From NCBI RefSeq assembly GCF_000006565.2, contig NC_031474.1, positions 1,895,662 to 1,959,661 on the forward strand: 64,000 nucleotides of DNA, given 5' to 3'. Under the pieces are notes generated by a model. The model did not search any database and was not told where the DNA came from. It was given only the letters and a program-made list of their open reading frames with translations. A program made the translations under genes and the position numbers. The stretch's first letter is position 1, and every line of letters starts with the position of its first letter. This document shows positions 12,940-22,924 of this stretch, piece by piece. The stretch comes from Toxoplasma gondii ME49 (Eukaryota; Apicomplexa; Conoidasida; Eucoccidiorida; Sarcocystidae).

Positions 12940-14662
12940 GGGATTTTTTCTTTTCAACTCTTTTGTGAAGCTCCGCTCTCTTCCTCGCTTTTTTAGTTGG
13001 CAGCGTCACACGCTCTCTCTGAAGAAGGGGAGCGTTCGAGACTTGTTCGTTTTTTATGAGTTGCTGTCCAGTTTCCGTCGCTGTGTGAGTCTTTCTTCCG
13101 CGTGTATGCATTTTTTCAAGAGCATCCAGGTGATCCTCACGAGTCTGACAGACAGGAAGTGTAAACATCACACATGCATTCCGAAGTGCGAACGTAAGCA
13201 GAGCGAGAGGAAGCCGACGCGGCATGCAGTGTGCATGCGTCGATTGCTCGTGAAAAGAAGTTCCTCGCTTTTGTGCGGAAACCGCCTTCGAGTTTCTTGT
13301 CTTTCCACGCGTCTAAAACAGGATTTACACGGTCGGCGTCCAACAGATACCGGCTTCCAGAGGCGCACCCAATCGTGCTGCGAGGCACAGATGCTGTATC
13401 ATATAAGACGCGAGCAGGTCTGGATCGAAATGCTGAGACCAGACCTGTATCTTTCCAGACAGACTTGACGGCCGCTGTAGATGCGCATGTAACAGTTTTT
13501 TACAGATATGCTCGAGGCATCCCGAAGCAGAGAAGCAGACAGCACTCGCATGTTTACATCGCGCTTTCCCTGGGGAACCCAGGCGAGAAGCAGAAAAGCG
13601 CACACACCTCACACAGGCACTGTCTTGCTTCTGGGGTGTCAATGTCGAAACAAGAACGCGCCCGCGAGCTTCTTAGCTGCGCTCTGTCTCCTCGGAAGTA
13701 GCCTGCGTCCTCATTTGCACACACAGTCGAACGCATGCGACGAAAAATGCGGCAGTCGCCACCAGAAAGAAGCTCGGCGTTTCGAGACGAACGATTTGCA
13801 CCTTTTCGACGCGGCCGTATCGTCGGCCATCCCCCTCTGTCCCTGCATGTTGTAACGCGCTGCACAGGAATGTGTCATTCGACTGTCGCCCGGATCTCTC
13901 TGTCGGGAGAGGTGATCGAAGATCACTGGACAAGGAAGTGGACGAAAAGCAGATATGTGGGGTGTTGTCGTGCGTCGCAGAGACTGTCTCTCTGCTCCAG
14001 ACGATCTACTCTGCTTTGAAAAGTGGAAAGCGTTTCCGTGGTCTCCCTCCGTCATCTGCAAATCGATGTCTTGGGGGTCTACGGCACCTCGTGTGTGAAG
14101 GACGCTGTGTGTGACAAAAAAGGCGTTTCACAGAGAAACGCATTTTCGGTCTCCACTCAAGGCGAGGCGGCCTGAAACGGCAATCGTCTCTGAAGAGGAC
14201 CTGGTAGACTGAGGCCGGAAAAGAGGAGCCTTGGTCCGCAGAGACGCACCCTGTTTGACGAAGGAGAGAAAGCGTTTGAAGGTCGCCACTGTCCGGCAAA
14301 GACTGCTGCACCACCTGGTGGTCTGAGGCTCTTCCAGGAAAAAAAACCAGGGTCTCGCAAAAAAGCGGACGCCGCCAGCGCGACATGCGTGAAAGAAAGG
14401 TCTTTATTGTCGAGTTTTCATTGCGTGGTTTCCCCCGTCCGCCTCGAGTCTTTCCTGTCGCAGCAGCAGTTCTCGCGACCCTCGGGGGTTGACTTCGTCT
14501 GTGCTGGTCTTCTTCAAGTTCATGCTTTCGTTTGTTTCTTCGTGTTTTCTCGTCTTCGCTCTCGTTCGTTCTGTCTCTGACTTCCCGTCGAACCTCACCT
14601 TTCTTTCGTTCTCGGCTTCTTTTCAACGCTGCACGTCGCCCCCCGCAACTTTGCTTAAAAAA
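12940..14662. other. Convergent intergenic region
   Basis: This lies between the stop of the type I membrane gene (+) and the stop of the minus-strand hydrolase-like gene, so it should hold both 3' UTRs. Open frames here lack an initiating context or supporting splice sites and do not resemble a known family. I see no RNA gene and no long repeat. Confidence 0.6.
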
Positions 14663-17600
14663 TTAAGTCCACGTCCTCGTTTGGTCTCGAGTGGGGAGGA
14701 ACCAGGCCTCGGGCGGAATGGCCTTGTCATTGTCAAATTCAGTCTCTTCGATCGCAGCTCGCGTCTGCAGACTCCGCACAGCTGCATGCATCAAACTCCA
14801 CTTGTTGACGTCGAAGTTGACGCGGGGCTTCCCGAAGTAGAAGGCGCCTCGCCGTCTGACGATGTCTCCATCGACGAAGAGCGCAGCGTGGTTCGTCAGC
14901 CTCCCAAACCTGAGAGGGACGAATGGCACAGGTTGCTGGTGTTCGTTGATCAACTCCAGAAGTTGGAGCGTCGCCTCGAACAACTTGTTTCTCGGCAGCA
15001 CTTTGCAGACGTTCGAGTCGTACACGAGGAGATTCTTGTGGTAGCGCGGAATCACAGGTCGCTGGGGGTGGACCCCCGCGTTCGTCCGGCCCTCACCGCC
15101 ATTGCGAGGTGAAGCCTGCAGTCCTTCTTCAGCTTCTCGCGGCTGCTGCGTGCCGTCTCCTGCCTTCGGCTGCTGGACGCCGAGGGCATTGCTGGGAGAG
15201 TGTGCGACGTCGATGAAGCGGTAATGGTTGTGGTCGTCCGTGTGTCTGGCGAGGAAGTCGAGGCCGACGGAGTTTAGGAGAGCCGGGTCCCAGATGCCGA
15301 GGACACTGGCGGGCGACTTCCTCACTCGGTCGTCGAGGGCACCGTAGAAAAGCACTGCGTCCGCGAGCGCGAGCAGCGACCCTGTCCTGCGTCGCTGCGA
15401 ATACGCGCGCTTCTCCTGCTGGGCGAGTGTGCAGAGCAGACGGTCCGCGTCACCATGCCACAGTTCCTTGAGAAACGCCGCGCCGAAGAGGAGACTCAGC
15501 ATGCGTCCCGAGGCCAGCCTCGCCATGGAGGGCGCATGGCGCAACATCCACTCGGTGAAGGAACTCCTTCGCGCAAAGGGCCGACCGGCGACTCCTGCAT
15601 GCGGAGTGTTCACCGTCACCACGGAACGCAGACTGACCGTCGGCTTCCTCGACCGCTGAGGCCTCTGCGCCGCGCGACCAGCAGCGACCGTCTCCATGTG
15701 CCGCCAGAGGAAGTCATGGAAAAGCAGAATCTCCTTCTCCTCCGCCTCCGTCGAGGCCTCACCCCAGAGTTCCTCGCTCGGCGCCGCCAGCAGCCGCAGT
15801 GCCAGGCCGCCGACGCCTTTGCCAAGCAGAAACAAGTCGACCGACGAACATTTGCGCCACCGCCGACTCGCGAGAGGCGCCAGCCACTGCAGCTCTGCAG
15901 GCGTCGCACCCCCACCGGCCTCCGGCGCCGCCGCGTCCTCCCGCTTCGGCCGCTGCTCCGCCGGCTGACGGCCCTGCGGCTCCGGAGGCACCTCGAGAGC
16001 CGCGACAGTTGCCGCCCGTCCCTCCTCGCCGCCTGCCTCCCAGAGGCTCTCTGCCTCCTGCTCGGACTTTCGGCCCAGTCGCGGGTGCACGGCTTCCGCT
16101 CCGTCGAGGGTCCCAGTCGCGCGTGCTCGGAGCTGCTTAGAGTGCTGCTTTTCGCCGGGCGTCTGCGCGTTCAACTCCCTCTCAACTGCGGCCTCTTCGC
16201 GGCCGTCCACGAGCAGGAAAGACAGCATCAATCTCATCTTTCTAGCCAGCCAGGCGGCGTACGCATGCAGACGACTTATGCTTTCATCTTGGCGGTTGTG
16301 TGCGTCCGGCGCCAGCAGCACCAGGGTGTCGAAGTCGCCGCGCCGCTGGAGCTCTCGCAGGTAGTAGTACCTGACGCAAATGCAAAAGAGAGAGAGAACG
16401 GGAGCTCTGTCGAACAGCGATACTGCAACAGAGAGAAACGAGGGAGAAAAGGTTCTCTGTCGAACGTATGTCAACTGGTTCAGGAGACGACGCGTTACAC
16501 GCAGGCGCTGAGGCAGTACGAAACGACAGTACAGGTGAGTGTCATTTCCTCTGGCTTTCGCTGTTTCTGCTTTAAGCTTGGATAAGGCAGCGGAGACAGG
16601 AAACGCAGTTCCTTTCTTCTCTCAAGTTGCTCTTCTTCGTTAGAGTCACCAAGACGGCAGTGCAGACCCTGCGTTTGACTCTTCCCTGTTGAGCTTAGCT
16701 CCCCCCTTTCTCTACTTTCTGTGTCTGTTTTCTCTTCTTTCCTTCCTTTGCTCTGTCGCCTGTCTCTCCGTTCTTTGTCTTTTTCTTTCTTCTTTTCCTT
16801 TTTCGTTGTCTCTTCTGTGGTTACCACAACTCGCTCCAGTCGATGGGTTCCTTGTCGCGGACGATCGCTCTGGGTCGCGGCGACAGCGAGTGGGCCCAGA
16901 CGAAAAAGGCGCATTTGTTTTCGCGCTCGTTTTCGCCTTTGATCGTCTCCCCTTCCTCCTGCCCGGCCGTTCTCTCGACCGTGGAGGCACTGCCATCTGG
17001 CGCGACTCCGTCAAAGATGTACGGCCAGTCGTCCGCGAGGATGAACGGCGCGCCGGCGATCGCCGGAGCTTCTCTTCCGAAGTCTGGATTCGAGGTCCTA
17101 GGCACATAGCGTCGTCGCTCCCGGGGCGCTTCGGCCGCCTCCACGGTCACGGCGTCCTGGAAAAGGTTGCACAAGGCAGGGGATACAAGGGCAACATGCG
17201 GAAAAGGTATGGAACGAGGGAGTGAACGAGGCCTGACAGAACCTGCGAAGCAACGCAGGAGAGTCACTGGGAAAGAGCGTAGTGCAAACGCACAGGAGAA
17301 GCTGCACAGCACAGGCTGTAGAAGACGCAAAGCCGCATCGAGAGACCCTCTGGACGCCGAGGAAGAGAATGCACAATCGCAGAGATTTAGAGCGTTCCAG
17401 AGGGACTTGCGCCGCGATCCATCCGAGTATCCGGAAAGGCAGAGCCGGGTGATCCTAGAGAGAGAGAGCGTTACCGCCGAGGCGTGGAGAGCGACTTGGC
17501 TACATGCAAACGGCAGACGAATGGCGCAGGCTACGCCACAGCAGACGAGATAGAGCCAAGCAAAGTCCCACCGTAAAGGCAGGAAAGAGAAGGAACAGCA

Positions 17601-18044
17601 GAGGCGAAAAGGAAGGAAACACTGCGGGCAGGACGAGCCACAAAGAGCTGGGCGGCGGAAGGCCAGCAGATATCCGCGGGAGTCCGGAGGTCGCGAAAAA
17701 GAGCTCCGGAGACACGCAGGACAGCACTGCGCTGCAGCCGGGAGAAGCAGATGTGAAGCCCACAGCCTCAAGGACGATGGAAAGACGTTTCTAAAAAGAA
17801 GCAAACGGTCTCGACGAAGACACTCTAGACTCTCTCGGATCTTACGTACTTGTTCGCCGACTGGGACAAACGAGCTGGGAGAGACAGAAGAAGCTTCACC
17901 TAGGAGAATGACAAAGAGAGGCAGGAGAGAAAAGACGCAGAACGAGACAGCCAGCGAAGAAGCGCGCCGACACTGGCTGCTCTCTCCAGCGCGGCTGTCC
18001 AGACACGCGAGCGACTCCGCGTCGCGGGCGCGGAGGCGCCTCAT
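14663..18044 (-). CDS. Alpha/beta-hydrolase-like (DUF676/PGAP1-type) pseudoenzyme, copy A
   Basis: Three exons on the minus strand: 18044-17850, 17156-16825 and 16370-14663 (phases 0 and 2), giving 744 residues. ATG 18044 has an A-rich context (aaaaaacaATGa). Residues 29-49 form a hydrophobic segment, read as a signal peptide or anchor. The mature part aligns along its whole length with the divergent copy at 19774-22924 (shared YVPR-SNP, CAFF, WYYYLRELQRRG versus WYWQLRELKRRG, LCxLAQxEK, VLFYG). Lipase-fold landmarks are present: the nucleophile elbow reads GKGVGG (residues 359-364), where the GxSxG Ser is Gly361; TPHAG is at 431-435; an Asp (DDR, 522-524) and a His (DVAH, His566) sit where acid and base residues would be expected. 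The family assignment rests on these motifs and I infer that the protein is catalytically dead. It probably acts in the secretory pathway or at a membrane. Confidence 0.8.
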
Positions 18045-19773
18045 TGTTTTTTGGATGAGAGAGACAGCGAAGAGCAGACGAACGGAGAGAAGTGAGACAG
18101 TGGCCAGTGTCCCGAGAAGAAGGCCTTTGGGGAGGGCGCGTTCTGGGGTGACGCAGCAACGGACCGCAGAGGGCCTACAGAAGGAAGACGACGACGGCAG
18201 AGAAGGAAGGCTTCTTCGCCAGGTTTCGTGAGGCGAGAACGTCGGCGTGGAGAAGAGAAGTCGCCAGGCGCCACCGCAGAGTTCGGAGGTCTGCATGCGT
18301 CCAAGGCGAAAACTGGATCTTCGACAAAGCGGGGAGGAGACAACGAAGCGTTCGCTCGAGAAAGGAGAGAGAAGGGAGACGAAAGGAAGTTCTGCGGAGG
18401 AGACGGCGGAGAAGAAGCAATGACTGCGTGAGGAAAGAGAAGGAAGGTGACGAAAATAAATCTCGCGAAAGAGCAAACGGTGAAGAAAGTGAAGCTGGCG
18501 GAAGGGAAGAAGGAGATAAAGAAATGCACTTCTGAGGAAGCGAAGGGTACGACCCAGTTCGTCGCTTGTCCATCGGCTTTTTCCCTCCAAGCGGGAGCGG
18601 CGACGAGTCAGCGAGAAGGAAAACGCAGTTTTTGCCCCCCCCCCCGTCGTCTTCTTTGAGCCTGGGCATCACCCTTCTTCGGCACCTTTTTCTCGCTTTT
18701 TTTTCGGAGAAACAGTTCCTTCACAAGGAGAAACTCAAAACAGGCAACGTGTAGTGGACTGCAGAGCCTCTCCGTCGTCTTCTCGAGTCTTCTCTCCGGC
18801 TCGCCACACCCTCGACTCGGTGAGGGTCGCGTTTCGTCTGTGCTCTGTCCTCCCTCGCCTTTTGTCTCTCTTGGCATTTCTTGCTCGGATCGCTCCTCAA
18901 AAAATCTGTCCAAAAAGGCCTCTGTCGCCGCCTCCTCGTGTGTGTCGCCGCCTCTGCGCTCCCTTTTTGCGACCGCGGTCAGAGTCGATATGGAGCCTTG
19001 GGCGCGGGGCTTCCCTGCTCGGGTCGGCGAGCACACCGGCTGAAGGCTCCCCCAGTCTCTGTCGAGCGCAGAGCTTCGACGTTCTCTTCTGAAAACCGCT
19101 GAGATGGTGCAAGGAGAAAAAAAAACATTTTCTCGCGTTGGAGGCGGTCGGAAAACGAAGGGCTTTTCCCGGCAGCGTCCTTTCTCTCGAGTTTTCTCCT
19201 CGTGCGCCAGTGTGCTCCGGTGTTGTTTTTGCAAGAGAGAAAAAGGCAGACCAATCGCATGTCGAAAAGGGTGGCGTCCAGGAGAGGTTTCTCGGATGTG
19301 TGTTGAGGGAAATGAGTCAACTGCAGCCAAGAGAACGCGGGAGAAAGCCAACAACGCGCTTCTCTCTCGCCGCCTGTGCGGAAAGCCATTTGATGCGGGG
19401 GGGCAGCGAGAATAGCCTGTAAAGTCAACGTCGAAGACACCTGTCGCTCTTTTTTCTTGATCGTTCCTTGCGTAAACGAGGTGAGGTTGGCCTAATGAAG
19501 CGATGCCGACCCCTCAAAAGCTCTTCTTCCTCCCTTCTTCCTTCTATCCTCTCTTCTTCTCTTCACTCGCAGTCACCTCTCTCGCCTTTTGCTCTTCCCT
19601 CTGATTTCGCGCCGTCGAGGCGGCCGCGCCTCTCTCCTTCTCCGCTGACCAAGCCCCTCCCTACCGCTTGCTCTTCGTTTCCAGCCGCTGTCTTGCCTTC
19701 CTCTGTTCGTCGCTCTTCCGTGTGTGTTCCAGCGTCTCTGCCAGTTTCTTCTCAGTTTTCCAGATCGCCGCAG
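18045..19773. promoter_or_regulatory. Bidirectional promoter region between the divergent hydrolase-like paralogs
   Basis: Head-to-head intergenic segment of 1.73 kb. The plus strand is purine-rich (GAAGGAG-like) up to about 18.60 kb and pyrimidine-rich (TCTTC-like) after it, so both genes have CT-rich sense 5' flanks. The switch coincides with a run of eleven C at 18635-18645. There is no TATA-type element I would defend; transcription starts are not mapped. Confidence 0.5.
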
Positions 19774-22700
19774 ATGTCGGAAAACGACTCAGCCTCAGGC
19801 GCGCGCCGTTCGCCTCCTCGGCCGCGACTTCCTTTGCGGCTTTCCGCGCTTCTGCTTCTGGGCTTCTCCTGCTTCCTGTGTCTCTCGTCTGTCTCGCGCG
19901 CCTCTGGGTCCGAGGCCGAGTTCTCCGCTCGCGGCTCAGAGGGGTACACCGACAGCCTCGCATATGCGGAGCGTCTGTCGCTGAAAGCTCGTGAAAAGAA
20001 GGCCAGTTCTCCGACCAAGCTGGGGCACTCGGTGGCCGAGTCCGAGTCTGCAGCAGGCAGGGGGAAGCACCCACGACGAGACAAGCACCGGGAGCAAGCA
20101 GGCGCGGCCGCGGACGAGAAGGAGAGGCCGAGTACCGCACGACAACAAAGAGAAGAAGAAGCAGAAGACACAGAGGCGGAGCTCGCAGAAGACGTCGGTG
20201 CCGCAGACGCAGAACAGAAGAGAGCAAACGCAGAGGTGAGGGTGCAGAAGACGCAGAGACTGGCACTCTGCTTTGCGGCGCCAACGCGTCGAGGAAGTAG
20301 CAGACACGATGAGACGTTTTACGCGGTAAAAGTGACAGCCCAGAAAAGCCAAAGAGGCAAGATGCGCAGACGCTGCATGCGAGACCATTGGAGGCTCGCC
20401 CACTGACGAAAGCAAGGAAGGGGAGAAAAGTGAGTAGAGGGAAAGGGCCTTTGGAGAGGAGAGGAGACGAGAGAGAAAAGAGAGAGTCAGAGGCGTCTTT
20501 CTTTGTGAGAGATGGAGCAAAGTGAGGGACTGGAATGCAGCGATCATCTTGGAGACTTGGAAAAACGCGGAAGAAGGAAATCCGTGACATGATGGGAAGA
20601 GAGAGCAAAGTTGAGAGAGAGAAGATACGGGCATAGATTCAAGAAAGAAAAAACAAGAGCGATAGTGGAGAAAACGGACTTCTCTTTCTGCCTTCTTGGC
20701 TTCTCTTTTCTTCGCGTATCGACCTCTGTCCCCACCTCCCTCTCGTCTGTGTTTGTTTGTCTTCTCTCTCTCTCTGTGTCCACCTGCTTCCCTTCGTTTG
20801 TGCCCTCCCTTCCATTCTCTCCCCCTTCTTCTCCTCTTCTCCGTTCTCTCCCGGTCCACTTTACTATCGCGCGCGCAGCTGAGTAGCGAAGAACTGAACT
20901 GCACGCAGGTGTGATCTCCTGTCTTGCAGGACGAGGTGAGAGTAGAGGACCTGGACGGACCGTCGCCTCCGATGACTCGTGACTATGTTCCACGAATCTC
21001 AAACCCATTTTTTGGTCAGTACTCGCGCATCACGAAAGGCAAACATCTCATCTATCCCTCTGGACTCCCCTACGTCTACGATGCTGTCACACCTCCCTCT
21101 TCTTCCTCTGCCTCTGCCTCTGCCCCCGCTTCCTCCGCTCAAGGCGCAACGGGGCGCTGTGCGTTTTTCCTCTATGTACATCCGTTATATCCGACGTACA
21201 CGAACTCCGGAGACCCAACGCGGGTGCCTGGGCCGAACGGCGGCGCCTACGAGTCTGCAAGTACGCTGTGGTACTGGCAGCTGCGCGAGTTGAAGCGCCG
21301 AGGAGAACACGATGCGGTTGTGCTCTTCTTTCCTCACTTCCACCCCCGGATGCTGTCTGTTGGGCGCCGCGTCAAGGCGCGGAGCGAGCGCGCGAGCGCG
21401 AAGATGTCCACGGCGCAGGGTGTTCGACAGCACGCAGGCTGGCTGGCGAGTCAGACGCGCGCCGTTCTGCAGTGGCTGGTCGAAGCGACTCCGGACGACG
21501 GCGAAGAGAGACGAAGACCGGAGCTGCGCGGCCCGGCGAGCACGGAGTCCGTTGGGGACCTGCCGCAGAAGACGGAGGTGCAGCCTGGGGACGAGGAAGT
21601 CGCAGACGAGGACGACGACGCGGGGGGCCTGCTGAGGGCCGCAGGACTCCTGGACTTGCAGGCGAAGTGTCGCGACTGGGAACTCTTCTTTCTCGGGTGG
21701 GGGACAGGGGGTTTGTCTCTGCGGGCGATGCTCTCCCTTGGCCTCCTCCTGTGGACGAACAAGGAAGAGTGGCTGGAGGAGGTGCTCAGACTGCATGCGT
21801 TCTTCGATCGCTGGGGCGCTACAAGGGAGCGGGAGTCAGAGAGCTCCGAAGACGAAGCCGCGGAGCTTCCCAACTCTTCGCGCAGAGATCCGCCGCTCCA
21901 CGCAGCGTTTCCGTCCACGAAGTCCCGAACGCTCGGAAGCCGACCGGAGCCCGACGCCTCAAAAGGCGAGTCCGAGGCGCGACGTGGAAGCAGTCAAGAG
22001 TCGCAGCCGTTAGCGGCGGATCCCGGCGCGGAGGCAAGCGCGTCGACGGCGGGGACGCCAGACGCCGCGAGCTTTGAAGGGCCGCCTGCCCGCGAGGTGC
22101 GAGTGCACCTGCGGACGGCCAGTTTCATCGGAGTTCCACACGGTGGAGTCGGCAGCCGAGTGGGGAAGAATGTCGGAATCGAGAAACTCGGGTGGACAAA
22201 GTGGGTGTTCAGTTTTGTGCCGCAGGGACTCCTCCGACTGCTCGGAAACACGACATACCGCCAAGAGTTGCTGCATGTCGACCCAGACCGCGTCCTCTGT
22301 TCGCTCGCCCAGGAGGAGAAGCAGAACTACAGCTTCGCGGCGCGCGAAGGTTCGCTCCTCTCCTACTTCGACACGGTGCTCTTCTACGGCTTCCTCAACA
22401 CCAAGTTCGACTTCCCGACGCTGAGTCAGCTGGGCCTCAGCGAGGAGTTGCTTCTGACCTCTGAAGCGGCCGAGCTGCTGCAGCACAATCTGGCGGCCCA
22501 GAGTCGGTTCTTCTTCGTGGACATGAGGCAGACGACGCTCAACAAAGTCGACGTCATGACATCGCCGCGGTTCGCCCCTCTGATCCTCGACCGAACTGCC
22601 TGCGGCACGCTGTCTCCGCGGAACGTCTACAGCTTCGTGCTCAGGGTGCTGGAGGTCGTCAACGGACGGCAAACACCCCGGCGCTTCCTGCCGCGGCGGT

Positions 22701-22924
22701 ACGTCGCCCTCAAAGGCAGCAACTTCTACGATACGCCCGACGACGCGTCCTCGTGGACGCGACTGCTGAGACACAAACGGAAACACGAAAACGCCGCAGC
22801 CGCCAGATTCGTGTACCTACACCAGGCAGTGCGCATGATGCAGCATGCAGACGCCCAAGACTTCCCCTTCGACGACGACCGGCATGACGCCATCGCGGGA
22901 GCTTGGTTCTACCGCAGAGCGTAG
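19774..22924 (+). CDS. Alpha/beta-hydrolase-like (DUF676/PGAP1-type) pseudoenzyme, copy B
   Basis: Two exons, 19774-20235 and 20930-22924 (phase 0), giving 818 residues. ATG 19774 is followed by a basic n-region and a strong hydrophobic core (LRLSALLLLGFSCFLCLSSV, about residues 21-40), a signal peptide. An in-frame ATG at 19495 would add 93 Ser/Pro-rich residues and bury that signal, so I prefer 19774. Residues about 50-154 are charged, Glu/Lys-rich and probably disordered. From residue 155 the protein aligns with copy A. The nucleophile elbow reads GWGTGG (410-415) with Gly412 in place of Ser; VPHGG is at 556-560; the positions of the Asp and His kept in copy A are NTK (644-646) and Gln688. 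All three candidate catalytic positions are therefore lost. A Ser/Glu-rich insertion (about 450-540) interrupts the fold. Likely a secreted or lumenal pseudoenzyme; partner unknown. Confidence 0.8.

Noticed and set aside
19495..19773. Upstream in-frame ATG for hydrolase-like copy B
   Set aside because: It would add 93 Ser/Pro-rich residues ahead of a strong signal peptide, and the CT-rich sequence looks like a 5' leader.
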